From Gluconacetobacter diazotrophicus PA1 5 (GTDB lineage Bacteria; Pseudomonadota; Alphaproteobacteria; Acetobacterales; Acetobacteraceae), in contig NC_010125.1 of assembly GCF_000067045.1 (NCBI RefSeq), forward strand, positions 2,098,001-2,162,000: 64,000 nt of DNA, written 5' to 3'. This document shows, one piece after another, positions 1-8,864 of the stretch. The position numbers were made by a program, and so were the translations under genes. Position 1 is the first letter of the stretch. Each line of letters starts with the position of its first letter. The notes below the pieces were generated by a model. That model was not told the origin of the DNA, did no database searches, and saw nothing but the letters and a program-made list of their open reading frames with translations.

Positions 1-8
1 GGGAGACC

Positions 9-299
9 TCAGGCGATCACGCCCATGATGTCGCTTTCCTTCATGATCAGCAGCTCCTCGCCATTGATCTTCACTTCGGTGCCCGACCATTTGCCGAACA
101 GCACCTTGTCGCCCGCCTTGACGTCCAGGGCGACGATCTGTCCCTGCTCGTTCCGCGCACCCGGACCAGCCGAGATGACCTCGCCTTCCATCGGCTTTTC
201 CTTGGCGGTGTCGGGGATGATGATGCCGCCGGCCGTCTTCTCTTCGCCGGTCAGGCGACGGACGACCACACGGTCATGCAGGGGCCGAAAATTGGTCAT
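9..299 (-). CDS. groES: Co-chaperonin GroES (Hsp10)
   Basis: This 96-residue protein is the heptameric lid of the GroEL folding chamber in the cytoplasm. It begins [15 protein letters not shown] and carries the mobile-loop region [11 protein letters not shown] (about residues 20-30) and the C-terminal pattern [16 protein letters not shown], all typical of the family, and the length is normal for GroES. The reading frame is open further upstream, but the family start is the ATG at 299, and a CIRCE operator lies 83-109 bases upstream of it. groEL would be expected next on the minus strand, beyond the window edge. HrcA-type heat-shock control is inferred from the CIRCE. Confidence 0.97.
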   Translation of the reverse strand: MTNFRPLHDRVVVRRLTGEEKTAGGIIIPDTAKEKPMEGEVISAGPGARNEQGQIVALDVKAGDKVLFGKWSGTEVKINGEELLIMKESDIMGVIA

Positions 300-381
300 T
301 ATGGATCGCTCCACATCAAAAAAGGTAACGCCCTTGAATAAGCGACGCCACCGGTTGGCGCGCGCGCCAGGCCGCATCGCT

Positions 382-408
382 TTGGCACTCTCCGCACGAG
401 AGTGCCAG
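382..408. promoter_or_regulatory. CIRCE operator upstream of groES
   Basis: Arms TTGGCACTC and GAGTGCCAG are separated by a 9-base spacer, which is the arm length and spacing of the CIRCE element (consensus TTAGCACTC-N9-GAGTGCTAA) bound by the HrcA repressor. It sits just upstream of groES on the minus strand. The site is read directly from the sequence; binding by HrcA is inferred from the established family rule. Confidence 0.9.
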
Positions 409-567
409 CAACAGGTAGGATCACCCTCCGTCCGTGTCAAGGATCGGCAGCACTTTCTTCCGGTGACTGCCAATCTTTTGGGAACAAAGAATTTTTCTTG
501 AATTTCCGCCCAGGCGTCACGCAGGCTGGATTCTGTCGGTTCCTGTCGATCATGCAGCGAGGCATCC

Positions 568-828
568 ATGACCCTGCGGCTTCAGCTCCACGACTATCGC
601 CTGACGACCGCCGAAATCCTCTATCGCCTGCCGGATCACCCGGTCCTGCTCCAGACCTATATCTGGCAGGACCTCGACATCGCACCCGCCTACCCGGAAT
701 TGCGCCGCTTCCTCGATTTCTGGACGCGGTCGATCGAGGGACGGCTGCATTCCGTGCGGGTGGCGCAGCAGGGCCTGATCGCCGCCCCCGCCATCCGCCA
801 CGCCGGGACCTGCCTCACGCTGCATTGA
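568..828 (+). CDS. usg: Usg family protein
   Basis: An 86-residue protein with the conserved block [14 protein letters not shown], followed by LQTYIWQD and [19 protein letters not shown], typical of the small Usg-like family found in alphaproteobacteria and named for a gene beside the trp operon. Its biochemical role is unknown. It has no signal peptide or membrane segment, so it is probably cytoplasmic. The ATG at 568 fits the family start; the frame is open further upstream without homology. No trp gene is adjacent here. Confidence 0.85.
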   Translation: MTLRLQLHDYRLTTAEILYRLPDHPVLLQTYIWQDLDIAPAYPELRRFLDFWTRSIEGRLHSVRVAQQGLIAAPAIRHAGTCLTLH

Positions 829-832
829 CCGG

Positions 833-1033
833 TCAGTCCCGGCCGGGTTCGCCCGGATCGGGGTCCAGGCGTGCGCCGTCCAGTGTCCGCGCCGCCCGTT
901 CGGCTTCCTGCTTCCGGCGCGCGCGTTCGGACAGGGTGCGGCCATGCAGCGCGCGGTTTTCGGCGGCGTCGCGCGCCTTGTCGGCCCGGGCCTTGCGTTT
1001 CCGGGCCTGTCGCAGGTTGACGATTTCGGCCAT
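833..1033 (-). CDS. DUF4169-type small basic protein
   Basis: This 66-residue, highly charged protein starts MAEIVNLRQARKRKARADK and contains the block AAENRALHGRT, matching the DUF4169 family of small Arg/Lys/Ala-rich alphaproteobacterial proteins. Function is unknown. It is probably one long helix with no membrane segment. The start at 1033 is chosen from the family N-terminus; the frame is open to 1090 but the extra residues do not look conserved. It is convergent with usg, with only a few bases between the two stop codons, and divergent from the dienelactone hydrolase gene. Confidence 0.75.
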   Translation of the reverse strand: MAEIVNLRQARKRKARADKARDAAENRALHGRTLSERARRKQEAERAARTLDGARLDPDPGEPGRD

Positions 1034-1076
1034 GGCGGCACTCTTCCAGAAACTCGAAAGCAGGAGGATTTCGTCC

Positions 1077-1739
1077 ATGGGTACGATCACCAGCCTGACG
1101 GCATCGGACGGCCATACCTTATCGGCCTACCTCGCCGGCCCCGCCGACGCATCCCGCGCCCTTGTGGTGGTGCAGGAGATTTTCGGTGTCAACACCCATA
1201 TCCGCGCCGTATGCGACGGGTTCGCCGCCGACGGTTATCGCGTCATCGCGCCGGCCCTGTTCGACCGGGCGGAGCGCGACGTGGAACTGGCCTACGATTC
1301 CGACGGCGTGCAGACGGGGTTACGCCTGCGGGCGGCGATCGCGCCCGAGGAGACGCTGCTGGACCTGACCGCCGCCGCGCGGGCACTGGGGCTCGCGCGG
1401 ATCGGCATCATCGGCTATTGCTGGGGCGGGACCCTGGCGTGGCTGGCGGCGTGCCGGACCGACCTGTTCGCGGCCGCCGTGGGCTGGTACGGCGCCGGGA
1501 TCGCAGCACAGAAGGACCTGACGCCCCATTGCCCGGTGGAACTGCATTTCGGCGAGACCGACGGATCGATCCCGATGTCCGACATCGCCGCCATCCGCGC
1601 TGCCCACCCCGAGGTCACGATCTTCACCTACCCCGATGCGGGGCACGGGTTCGGCTGTTCGGAACGCGACAGCTTCAACGCCCAGGCCGCGTCCCTGGCA
1701 CGGACCCGCAGCCTGGCCTTCTTCGAAAAAAACCTCTAG
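1077..1739 (+). CDS. Dienelactone hydrolase family protein
   Basis: A 220-residue alpha/beta hydrolase of the dienelactone hydrolase (carboxymethylenebutenolidase) type. The nucleophile Cys115 lies in GYCWGG, with Asp162 in GETDGS and His190 in DAGHGF completing the Cys-Asp-His triad; Glu34 in QEIFG matches the conserved glutamate of the family. The length is normal for a cytoplasmic single-domain enzyme. AGGAGG lies 10 bases before the ATG at 1077 and fixes the start, although the frame is open for some 670 bases upstream. No aromatic-degradation cluster surrounds it, so the natural substrate is open. Confidence 0.9.
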   Translation: MGTITSLTASDGHTLSAYLAGPADASRALVVVQEIFGVNTHIRAVCDGFAADGYRVIAPALFDRAERDVELAYDSDGVQTGLRLRAAIAPEETLLDLTAAARALGLARIGIIGYCWGGTLAWLAACRTDLFAAAVGWYGAGIAAQKDLTPHCPVELHFGETDGSIPMSDIAAIRAAHPEVTIFTYPDAGHGFGCSERDSFNAQAASLARTRSLAFFEKNL

Positions 1740-1745
1740 CCGGGA

Positions 1746-2663
1746 TCAGCCCCGCGCCAGCACCCGGCCCGCGACGGATTGCAGCTTCGCCAGCAGGGCC
1801 GGGTCGCGGCGGTCGGGCGCGGTGATCAGCGCATGTTCCAGTGCCCTGTCGCAGCCGGCACGGCACGGGCCGCGCGGGCTGCCCAGGGCCGGAATGACGG
1901 ATTTGACCAGCGCGCGGGCGCGATCGGCATTGGACAGCATGACCTTGACCACCGCATCCACGGTGACGCTGTCATGGTCCGGGTGCCAGCAATCGTAGTC
2001 CGTCACCATGGCGACGGTCGCGTAACAGATCTCGGCCTCGCGGGCCAGCTTCGCCTCGGGCATGTTGGTCATGCCGACCACCGAACAGCCCCAGGACCGG
2101 TAGAGGTTGCTTTCCGCCCGGGTGGAGAATTGCGGGCCTTCCATCACCAGGTACGTCCCGCCCCGCGTGACGTCCAGCCCCAGGCCGCGCGCGGTTTCCT
2201 CCAGCGCGTCGCCGATGCGCGGGCAGAGCGGGTCGGCCATCGAGACATGGGCGACGCATCCGGTATCGAAGAAGCTCTTTTCCCGCGCGAAGGACCGGTC
2301 GATGAACTGGTCGATGATGACGAAATGCCCGGGCGGCAGTTCCTCCTTCAGCGATCCCACGGCCGAGAGCGAGACGATGTCGGTCACGCCCGACTGCTTC
2401 AGCGCCGCGATGTTCGCCCGGTAGTTCAGGCGCGACGGCGGGATCGGGTGCCCGCGCCCGTGGCGTGGCAGGAACACGCAGCGCACTCCGTCCAGCCGGC
2501 CGAACAGGAGTTGGTCGGACGGCAGGCCCCACGGCGTTTCCACCGTGCGCCATTCCTTTTCCTCCAGCCCGTCGATGTCATACAGGCCGGACCCGCCGAT
2601 CAGTCCGATGACGGGTTCGATCACGTCCGCGTCGGACGGGCTGGGTGCGGGATTAATGGACAT
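1746..2663 (-). CDS. mtnP: S-methyl-5'-thioadenosine phosphorylase
   Basis: A 305-residue phosphorylase that cleaves methylthioadenosine to adenine and 5-methylthioribose-1-phosphate in methionine salvage. The phosphate-binding loop IGLIGGSGLYD is near the N-terminus, and MEGPQFSTRAESNLYR plus MTNMPEAKLAREAEICYATVAM and DYDCWHPDH are the MTAP-type signatures that separate it from purine nucleoside phosphorylases. Its ATG overlaps the 3' end of petC by 11 bases, so it is the last gene of a petB-petC-mtnP unit and probably translationally coupled. No other methionine-salvage gene is in the window. Confidence 0.93.
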   Translation of the reverse strand: MSINPAPSPSDADVIEPVIGLIGGSGLYDIDGLEEKEWRTVETPWGLPSDQLLFGRLDGVRCVFLPRHGRGHPIPPSRLNYRANIAALKQSGVTDIVSLSAVGSLKEELPPGHFVIIDQFIDRSFAREKSFFDTGCVAHVSMADPLCPRIGDALEETARGLGLDVTRGGTYLVMEGPQFSTRAESNLYRSWGCSVVGMTNMPEAKLAREAEICYATVAMVTDYDCWHPDHDSVTVDAVVKVMLSNADRARALVKSVIPALGSPRGPCRAGCDRALEHALITAPDRRDPALLAKLQSVAGRVLARG

Positions 2664-3414
2664 CGGACCAGATTCTCCGTTTGAGAAGGAACGCCAGCAC
2701 GGCGAGGAACAGAAGATAGAGCGTCACCTGGATGCCCAGGCGATGGCGCTCCGCCAGATGGGGTTGCGCCACCCAGGCCAGGAAGGTGGTGACGTCGCGC
2801 GCTTCCTGCGCCGTCGTGGCCGGGGTGCCGTCGGCATAATCCACCAGCCCGTCATGCAATGGCGGCGGCATCGAGATTTCCCCGTCGGCGGCGTACGGGT
2901 TGTAGAACGCGCCGGGATGGCTGGGCCGGTAGCCGGCGGGCGGCGTGCGGTAGCCGGTCAGCAGCGCGTAGATCCGGTCCGGCCCGCCGGTATAGACCAG
3001 CGCCAGCCGCGACTGGTCGGGCGGCGGCGTGCCGTTGTTGGCGGCGGCCGCGGCCTCGGGACTGGGGAAGGGATTGCGGAAATGGTCGGCCGCCGTGGCC
3101 GGGCGCGTGACCGGTTCGCCCTGCGCGTCCACTCCGCCCGGGACGGACTGGGCGGCCGCGATCTGGCGCACCTGCTCGTCCGTCAGGCCCATGGCGCCGA
3201 GGTCGCCATAGGTCACGGCGTTCATCGAATGGCAGGCCGAACAGACCTGGGCATAGACGGCATAGCCGCGCTGGACCGCCGCCATGTCGAAGCGGCCCAG
3301 CGGACCGTCGAAGCTCCAGTCCTGATGGGGGGCCGGGGCATGGGGGGCGGCATGGACGGCGGGCGCGGCCAGGCACAGCGCCGCGGCAAGCGGCGCGACC
3401 AGTATCTTCTTCAT
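2653..3414 (-). CDS. petC: Cytochrome c1 of the bc1 complex
   Basis: A 253-residue exported membrane-anchored haem protein of quinol:cytochrome c oxidoreductase. A signal peptide (MKKILVAPLAAALCLAAPAVHA) is followed by the haem attachment motif CSACH at residues 58-62. The likely axial Met182 is in EISMPPPL, and a C-terminal membrane anchor runs about 226-246 before a basic end. The start is the ATG at 3414, overlapping the cytochrome b stop by four bases (ATGA). The frame is open upstream inside petB without meaning. It would normally follow petA and petB, but here only petB precedes it. Confidence 0.95.
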   Translation of the reverse strand: MKKILVAPLAAALCLAAPAVHAAPHAPAPHQDWSFDGPLGRFDMAAVQRGYAVYAQVCSACHSMNAVTYGDLGAMGLTDEQVRQIAAAQSVPGGVDAQGEPVTRPATAADHFRNPFPSPEAAAAANNGTPPPDQSRLALVYTGGPDRIYALLTGYRTPPAGYRPSHPGAFYNPYAADGEISMPPPLHDGLVDYADGTPATTAQEARDVTTFLAWVAQPHLAERHRLGIQVTLYLLFLAVLAFLLKRRIWSDVH

Positions 3415-4664
3415 GCGTCGTGCCCCGTGGCGTGGTGCCCTTGGGCGGCGGCTATGCTTTCCGGCAGGACGACATGGCGTTCCGTCCGGGCCGACAGCGG
3501 CAGCAGGACCAGGAAATGCGCGAAATAATAGACCAGCGCGATCCGCCCGGCGATCATCCACCCGCCTTCGGCATGGTGGCGGCCGACGAAGCCCAGCAGG
3601 ATGAAGCACAGCACCAGCAGCACCATGCACACCCGGTAGAACGGGCGAAACCGGGCCGAGCGGATCGGCGAGCGGTCCAGCCACGGCACCAGGAACAGGA
3701 TCAGGATGGACCCCACGGCCGCCAGCAGGCCGCCGAATTTCGACGGCACCGATTGCAGCATTCCGTAGAAGGGCAGGAAATACCATTCCGGTTCGATATC
3801 CGCCGGCGTGTGCAGCGGATTGGCCGGCCGGAAATTTTCCGCCTCGAACACCACGTGCGGCAGGAAGAACACCAGCGCGGCGAACAGCAGCGCGAACAGG
3901 ATCATGCCCAGCGCGTCCTTGCTGGTATAATAGGGGTGGAAGGTCAGCGTATCGCGCGGGCCCTTCGGTTCGATCCCCAGCGGATTGTTCGACCCGGTGA
4001 CGTGCAGCGCCGCGACATGCAGGACCACGACGCCCAGCACCGCGAACGCCAGGACGAAATGCAGGACGAAGAACCGGTGCAGCGACACGTCACCCGGCGC
4101 GTCGCCGCCCTGCAGGAAATGTTCCAGCCACGGGCCCACGAACGGGATCGCATCCACGGCCTTGCCCGCCACGTCGGCGCCCCAGTACGACATCTGCCCC
4201 CACGGCAGCACATATCCCGCGAAGGCGGTGAACATGACCATGACCAGCAGCAGCAGGCCCGTCAGCCACAGGATTTCACGCGGGCGCTTGTAGGACCCGT
4301 AATACAGGCCCCGGAACAGATGGATATAGAGCGCCGCCAGGAACAGGCTGGCACCGGTGACATGGATCGACCGCAGCAGCCAGCCACTGGGCAACTGGCG
4401 CTCGATCGCCTCGACCGACGCGAAGGCGCCGGCGGCGGTCGGCGTGTAGTTGACGGCCAGGAAGATCCCGGTGGCCAGCATCACCAGCAGGACCACCGTC
4501 AGGATCGCGCCGAAATTCCACAGCCCGTTCAGGTTTCGCGGGGTCCGGTAGTCGATATATTCGTGGCGGAACCCCGTGACGACCGGCAGCCGCGCGTCCA
4601 CCCATGCCAGCACGCCGGTCCCGCCCCGCTGATCCGTTGCGTCTCCGGAACCTGAATCCGTCAT
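3411..4664 (-). CDS. petB: Cytochrome b of the bc1 complex
   Basis: A 417-residue multi-pass membrane protein with two b haems that oxidises ubiquinol. The pattern SLHRFFVLHFVLAF supplies haem-ligand histidines of helix D; RSIHVTGASLFLAALYIHLFRG supplies those of helix B; and PEWYFLPFYGML is the PEWY motif of the Qo site. Its length fits a bacterial three-subunit bc1 complex. It begins at 4664 only 139 bases from the divergent hemF start, leaving no room for the Rieske gene that normally precedes it. petC overlaps its 3' end. Confidence 0.96.
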   Translation of the reverse strand: MTDSGSGDATDQRGGTGVLAWVDARLPVVTGFRHEYIDYRTPRNLNGLWNFGAILTVVLLVMLATGIFLAVNYTPTAAGAFASVEAIERQLPSGWLLRSIHVTGASLFLAALYIHLFRGLYYGSYKRPREILWLTGLLLLVMVMFTAFAGYVLPWGQMSYWGADVAGKAVDAIPFVGPWLEHFLQGGDAPGDVSLHRFFVLHFVLAFAVLGVVVLHVAALHVTGSNNPLGIEPKGPRDTLTFHPYYTSKDALGMILFALLFAALVFFLPHVVFEAENFRPANPLHTPADIEPEWYFLPFYGMLQSVPSKFGGLLAAVGSILILFLVPWLDRSPIRSARFRPFYRVCMVLLVLCFILLGFVGRHHAEGGWMIAGRIALVYYFAHFLVLLPLSARTERHVVLPESIAAAQGHHATGHDA

Positions 4665-4803
4665 TCATCCATCCTTCCGTGCCGCACGGGACGGTGCGGT
4701 GTCTTTCGCACTCCTTACCGGGCAGGGGGGGCTTCTTGCAATCGTCCGCGCGAACGGGCACCGGTAGGGCCGTTGCCCCCCAATCGCATGAGATGACCCG
4801 ACC

Positions 4804-5706
4804 ATGCCCGAGACCCGCGCGCCCGTCCCCCACGACCTGCTGAAGGCCGAGGCCAGCACCTGGTTCGAAGGGCTGCGCGACCGGATCTGCGCGGCGTTCG
4901 AGCGAATCGAGCAGGATGCCGACAGCGTGCAGGCCCTGCCCGGCCACGCCGCCCCGGGCGCATTCCAGCGCACGGCATGGGACCGCACGAATGACGACGG
5001 AACCCCCGGCGGCGGCGGCGTCATCAGCCTGATGCGCGGCCGGGTGTTCGAGAAGGTGGGCGTCAACGTATCCACGGTCGAGGGCACGTTCAGCCCGGAA
5101 TTCCGCGCCTCGATCCCCGGCGCCGCCGAGGACCCGCGCTTCTTCGCCACCGGGATCAGCCTGGTCGCCCATATGTGCAATCCGCTGGTCCCGGCCGCGC
5201 ATTTCAACACGCGGCTGATCGTCACCACCCAGGGCTGGTTCGGCGGCGGCGGCGACATCACCCCGATGTTCCCCGACAGCGCCGAGGCCCAGGCCGACGC
5301 CGCCCGGTTCCATGCCGGGTTCCGCGCCGCCTGCGACCGGCATGACCCAACCTATTATCCGCGCTTCAAGGAATGGTGCGACAGATACTTCTTCCTGCCG
5401 CACCGGGGCGAGGCGCGCGGCCTGGGGGGCATCTTCTACGACCGGCTGAACAGCGGGGACGAAGCGGCCGATTTCGCCTTCACCCGGGATGTCGGGCTGG
5501 CGTTCCTGGAAACCTATCCGGCCATCGTGCGCCACCGCATGGGCGAACGGTGGACGGCCCACCAACGCGAGGCGCAACTGGTCCGGCGCGGCCGCTATGT
5601 GGAATTCAACCTGCTGCACGATCGCGGCACGCTGTTCGGCCTGAAGACCGGTGGAAATACCGAGGCGATCCTGATGAGTCTTCCCCCCGAGGTCCGCTGG
5701 CCGTAA
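4804..5706 (+). CDS. hemF: Oxygen-dependent coproporphyrinogen III oxidase
   Basis: A 300-residue cytoplasmic enzyme that oxidatively decarboxylates coproporphyrinogen III to protoporphyrinogen IX. Family signatures are clear along the whole length: [51 protein letters not shown] and the C-terminal [20 protein letters not shown]. Length is normal. It is transcribed away from petB, a plausible pairing since haem feeds the bc1 complex, though no shared regulation is visible. Confidence 0.96.
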   Translation: MPETRAPVPHDLLKAEASTWFEGLRDRICAAFERIEQDADSVQALPGHAAPGAFQRTAWDRTNDDGTPGGGGVISLMRGRVFEKVGVNVSTVEGTFSPEFRASIPGAAEDPRFFATGISLVAHMCNPLVPAAHFNTRLIVTTQGWFGGGGDITPMFPDSAEAQADAARFHAGFRAACDRHDPTYYPRFKEWCDRYFFLPHRGEARGLGGIFYDRLNSGDEAADFAFTRDVGLAFLETYPAIVRHRMGERWTAHQREAQLVRRGRYVEFNLLHDRGTLFGLKTGGNTEAILMSLPPEVRWP

Positions 5707-5866
5707 AGTCCCGCACTCGCCGCCGAGGGGGACCCCCGGCACCTGCCATAGACTTGCCCCATTTCGGCGCGACATACGCGCTGCAGTGGCCCCTGCGTTG
5801 GAGATGCCGCCCTTGCCCGTTGCCCGGCCCGTTATTGTCCTGTTTGCGCCACCCGGTCGGGCGTAG

Positions 5867-6961
5867 ATGACCATGCGCCGTCGCCATTTCCTCGCCACGG
5901 CGGGTCTTGCGCTCCTGGCCGGCCTGCCGCCGGCCCGCGCGGCCAGGGGCCTGACGCGCATCGCCGACATCGTCCCCGCCGGTGGCACCATTGCCGACCC
6001 GACCCTGCTGGTTGCCGGAAACGCCGACAGCGTGGCGGGCAAGTGGGGCACCGTCCTGTCCCCTGCCCTGGCGCAGGGCCTGGATGCGCCCCGGCCGGTC
6101 AGCATGCACCTGACCAGCGGGCAGGACGGGGTGACCGGCGCCAACCTGTTCGACACCCAGACCGTGCCGGACGGCACCACGGCGCTGCTGGTGCCCGGCG
6201 CGGCGCTTGTCGCGTCGCTGGCGGGCGATCCGCGCGCCCATTTCGATTTCGGCCGGTGGGTTCCGCTGATGCTCAGCCTGGTGTCGCCCGTGGTGGTGGG
6301 CCGCGCCGAACTGCACCGCACCTTTCGCGACCTGATGCGCGACCGGCCGGTGCGCATCGCGGTATCGGCCGATACCGGGGTGGAACTGGCCACCGTGCTG
6401 GCGATGGCGCTGTTCGGCCTGCGCCCCATCCCCGTCGCGGGCTTCGCCAGCCGCCAGGATGCGCTGGCGGCCCTGCGCGACGGCAAGGTGGACGTGGTGC
6501 AGGTTTCGGACCCCATGTCCCCCCAGGCGCTGGCCGCGATGTTCGACACGCTGGGGCAGAGTGGCGCCGCGCCGCTGTTCACCCTGTCGGATACGGTGCG
6601 GATGACCGCGCAGGGCCACACGGTGCCGACCCTGGCCGAACGCTTCGCCCAGGAACGGGGGCACCCGCCGGACGGCCTGTTGTACGAGGCGTGGAAGGTC
6701 GTGGCCGCCGCCGCGTCGCTGGACGTGGCGCTGGTGCTGCCGATGCTGACCCCGCCGGCGCAGGTCGCGGGCTGGCGTCATGCCATGGCAACGGCCGATG
6801 CCCACGGCGCGGTCGATACCCTGATGAACGGCAACGGCCGCAAGCTGGTCACCGGCACGGATTGCGCGCCCCACCTGCGGGACATGACCGGCGAGACTTC
6901 CGCCGTCCTGACCCTGCGCCGCTGGCTGGCCTCCCACGCGCCGAACTGGCGCCTTGGATAA
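5867..6961 (+). CDS. Bug/TctC-type periplasmic substrate-binding protein
   Basis: A 364-residue exported protein. The N-terminus MTMRRRHFLATAGLALLAG carries an RRxFL pattern that resembles a twin-arginine signal, with likely cleavage after PARA. The mature part resembles the Bug (TctC) solute receptors of tripartite tricarboxylate transport: the LVSPVVVGRAEL block, a DGKVDVVQVSD segment and a Venus-flytrap layout. No tctA/tctB membrane genes are adjacent, so the ligand and partner are unknown. Either ATG 5867 or 5873 could be used. It is convergent with the ABC operon behind it. Confidence 0.65.
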   Translation: MTMRRRHFLATAGLALLAGLPPARAARGLTRIADIVPAGGTIADPTLLVAGNADSVAGKWGTVLSPALAQGLDAPRPVSMHLTSGQDGVTGANLFDTQTVPDGTTALLVPGAALVASLAGDPRAHFDFGRWVPLMLSLVSPVVVGRAELHRTFRDLMRDRPVRIAVSADTGVELATVLAMALFGLRPIPVAGFASRQDALAALRDGKVDVVQVSDPMSPQALAAMFDTLGQSGAAPLFTLSDTVRMTAQGHTVPTLAERFAQERGHPPDGLLYEAWKVVAAAASLDVALVLPMLTPPAQVAGWRHAMATADAHGAVDTLMNGNGRKLVTGTDCAPHLRDMTGETSAVLTLRRWLASHAPNWRLG

Positions 6962-6966
6962 GTCGG

Positions 6967-7752
6967 TCAGGGGCCGGCTTCGACCCCATCGACCACGACA
7001 TGGGGCCGGCCGAGCGAGCAGCTTTCGACGCGGGCGCGCACCCCATAGACCTGCTGCAGCGTCTGCGTGGTGATGACGTGCCGGGGGGTCCCGGCCCCCA
7101 CGATCACGCCCTGCCGCAGCATCACCACGTAATCGGCCTGTTGCAGCGCGATGTTCAGGTCGTGCAGGACCACCACCGTCACCATGTTGCGCGCGCGGGT
7201 TTCGCGGCGGACGACCTGCATCACCGAAAACTGGTGGTGCAGGTCCAGTGCGCTGAGCGGTTCGTCCAGCAGCAGAACGGCGGGGCGGCGGACCAGCGCC
7301 TGGGCCAGCCCGACCAGTTGCCGCTGGCCGCCCGACAGTTCGTCCATATAGCGCAGGGCCAGGTCGTCCACGCCCAGCCGGGCCAGGACGTCCAGGGCCT
7401 CGCTGACCTCGTCGTCTTCCCAGTCGCCGGCCGGGGCGGCGGCGCGCCGGGCGGCGATGACCGATTCCAGGACCTGGAGATGCACGGCAGGCGGCAGGGC
7501 CTGCGGCAGGTAGACGCAGTGCCGGGCCCGCAGCGCGGGACGCATGCGCGACAGTTCGGCCTCACCGCACCGGACCGTGGCCCCGGTGCGCTCCAGCCCG
7601 GCCAGGGCGCGCAGCAGGGTCGACTTGCCGCTTCCGTTCGGACCCAGCAGGGCCGAGACCTGGCCGGCCGGCAGCGGCCCGACCGAAAGGTCGTCCAGCA
7701 CCGTCCGGCGGCCATAGCGCACCGTGACGTGGGCAGCGGTCAGGCCGCTCAT
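6967..7752 (-). CDS. Iron-siderophore-type ABC transporter ATPase
   Basis: A 261-residue ATPase powering uptake through the adjacent FecCD-type permease. Walker A is GPNGSGKST, the signature loop LSGGQRQ, Walker B VLLLDEPLSALD and the switch histidine lies in VVLHDLN. The ATG at 7752 overlaps the permease stop (ATGA). The open frame upstream to 7887 lies inside the permease and is not coding here. As third gene of a binding protein-permease-ATPase operon it likely moves ferric siderophore, haem or cobalamin. Confidence 0.93.
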   Translation of the reverse strand: MSGLTAAHVTVRYGRRTVLDDLSVGPLPAGQVSALLGPNGSGKSTLLRALAGLERTGATVRCGEAELSRMRPALRARHCVYLPQALPPAVHLQVLESVIAARRAAAPAGDWEDDEVSEALDVLARLGVDDLALRYMDELSGGQRQLVGLAQALVRRPAVLLLDEPLSALDLHHQFSVMQVVRRETRARNMVTVVVLHDLNIALQQADYVVMLRQGVIVGAGTPRHVITTQTLQQVYGVRARVESCSLGRPHVVVDGVEAGP

Positions 7753-8864
7753 GATGCCACCCGGCGGCGCAGCACGATCGCCAGGAAGAAGGGAATGCCC
7801 ACCAGGGCGGTGACGATGCCCACGGGCACGATGACGCCCGGCAGCACGTTGCGTGCCGCGACCGAGGACAGCGACATGATCAGGCATCCGACCAAGACGC
7901 TGCCGGGCAGGTAGAAGCGATGGTCCTCGCCCAGCAGGCCGCGGGCGATATGCGGGGCGACCAGCCCCACGAAGCCGATGGTGCCGACGAAGGACACCGC
8001 CAGCGACGACAGGATGCTGATCCGCAGCAGCGACCCGATGCGTACCCGGCGTACGTCCACGCCGAAGCTGGCCGCCCGTTCCTCACCCATGCGCAGGGCG
8101 GTCAGCGACCAGGCCGAGCGAAAGGACAGGGGCAGGATGACGGCGCAGACCGACGCCAGGATGCCCACCTTGCTCCAGTTCGAGCGGGTCAGGCTGCCCA
8201 TGGTCCAGAACACCAGGTCCTGCAGCGCGTCCTCGCTGGCCACGAACTGGACCAGCGAGACCAGGGCGTGAAAGGTGAAGACCAGCGCGATGCCGAACAG
8301 CACCACGGTGCTGGTCGAGGCATCGCGCAGGCAGGACACCAGGTCCAGCAGGAAGGCGGAACCGATGGCGAAGGCGAAGGCATCGGCCGAAACGACCCAT
8401 TCAGCGGGCACGCCCGGGATCTGCCATTGCAGGACGATCGCCAGCGACGCCCCGAACGCCGCCGCAGCCGATACGCCGAGCGTGAACGGGCTGGCCAGCG
8501 GGTTGTTCAGGATCGTCTGCATTTCGGCCCCGGACAGGCCCAGCGCCGCGCCGACGCACACCGCCATCAGCGCGTACGGCAGGCGGATCTGCCAGACGAT
8601 GACGCTCTGCCCGGCCGGGACGTCGTGCGGATGCAGCAGGACCCGCAGCAGGGTCGCGGGCGACAGGCCGGACGGTCCCAGCGCGAAATCCAGCAGCATC
8701 GACATCAGGATCAGTACCGTCAGCACCGCCAGGATCAGGCTGCGGCGGCGCAGCAGGTGACGATAGGAATCCCGGACATGCCGCACGCGCTCGGCCGTCA
8801 GCAGGGCGGGATCGACCGGCCCGGAACGAACCGCACGGGGGCGCGTCAGGGTCGTGTCGGTCAT
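7749..8864 (-). CDS. FecCD-family ABC transporter permease
   Basis: A 371-residue inner-membrane permease of the BtuC/FecCD class with a cytoplasmic N-terminal stretch of about 45 residues and roughly ten membrane segments. Hallmarks are RLPYALMAVCVGAALGLSGAEMQTILNNPLASPFTLGVS near residues 95-130 and GTIGFVGLVAPHIAR, with the family glycine-rich ends. ATGA overlaps link it to the binding-protein gene before it and to the ATPase after it, so the three genes form one translationally coupled operon. Confidence 0.94.
   Translation of the reverse strand: MTDTTLTRPRAVRSGPVDPALLTAERVRHVRDSYRHLLRRRSLILAVLTVLILMSMLLDFALGPSGLSPATLLRVLLHPHDVPAGQSVIVWQIRLPYALMAVCVGAALGLSGAEMQTILNNPLASPFTLGVSAAAAFGASLAIVLQWQIPGVPAEWVVSADAFAFAIGSAFLLDLVSCLRDASTSTVVLFGIALVFTFHALVSLVQFVASEDALQDLVFWTMGSLTRSNWSKVGILASVCAVILPLSFRSAWSLTALRMGEERAASFGVDVRRVRIGSLLRISILSSLAVSFVGTIGFVGLVAPHIARGLLGEDHRFYLPGSVLVGCLIMSLSSVAARNVLPGVIVPVGIVTALVGIPFFLAIVLRRRVAS

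Noticed and set aside
402-1076. Upstream extension of the dienelactone hydrolase frame through the usg region
   Set aside because: Overlaps usg and the DUF4169 gene in another frame, has low-complexity Arg/Pro/Ser sequence, and the ATG at 1077 has a clear ribosome site.
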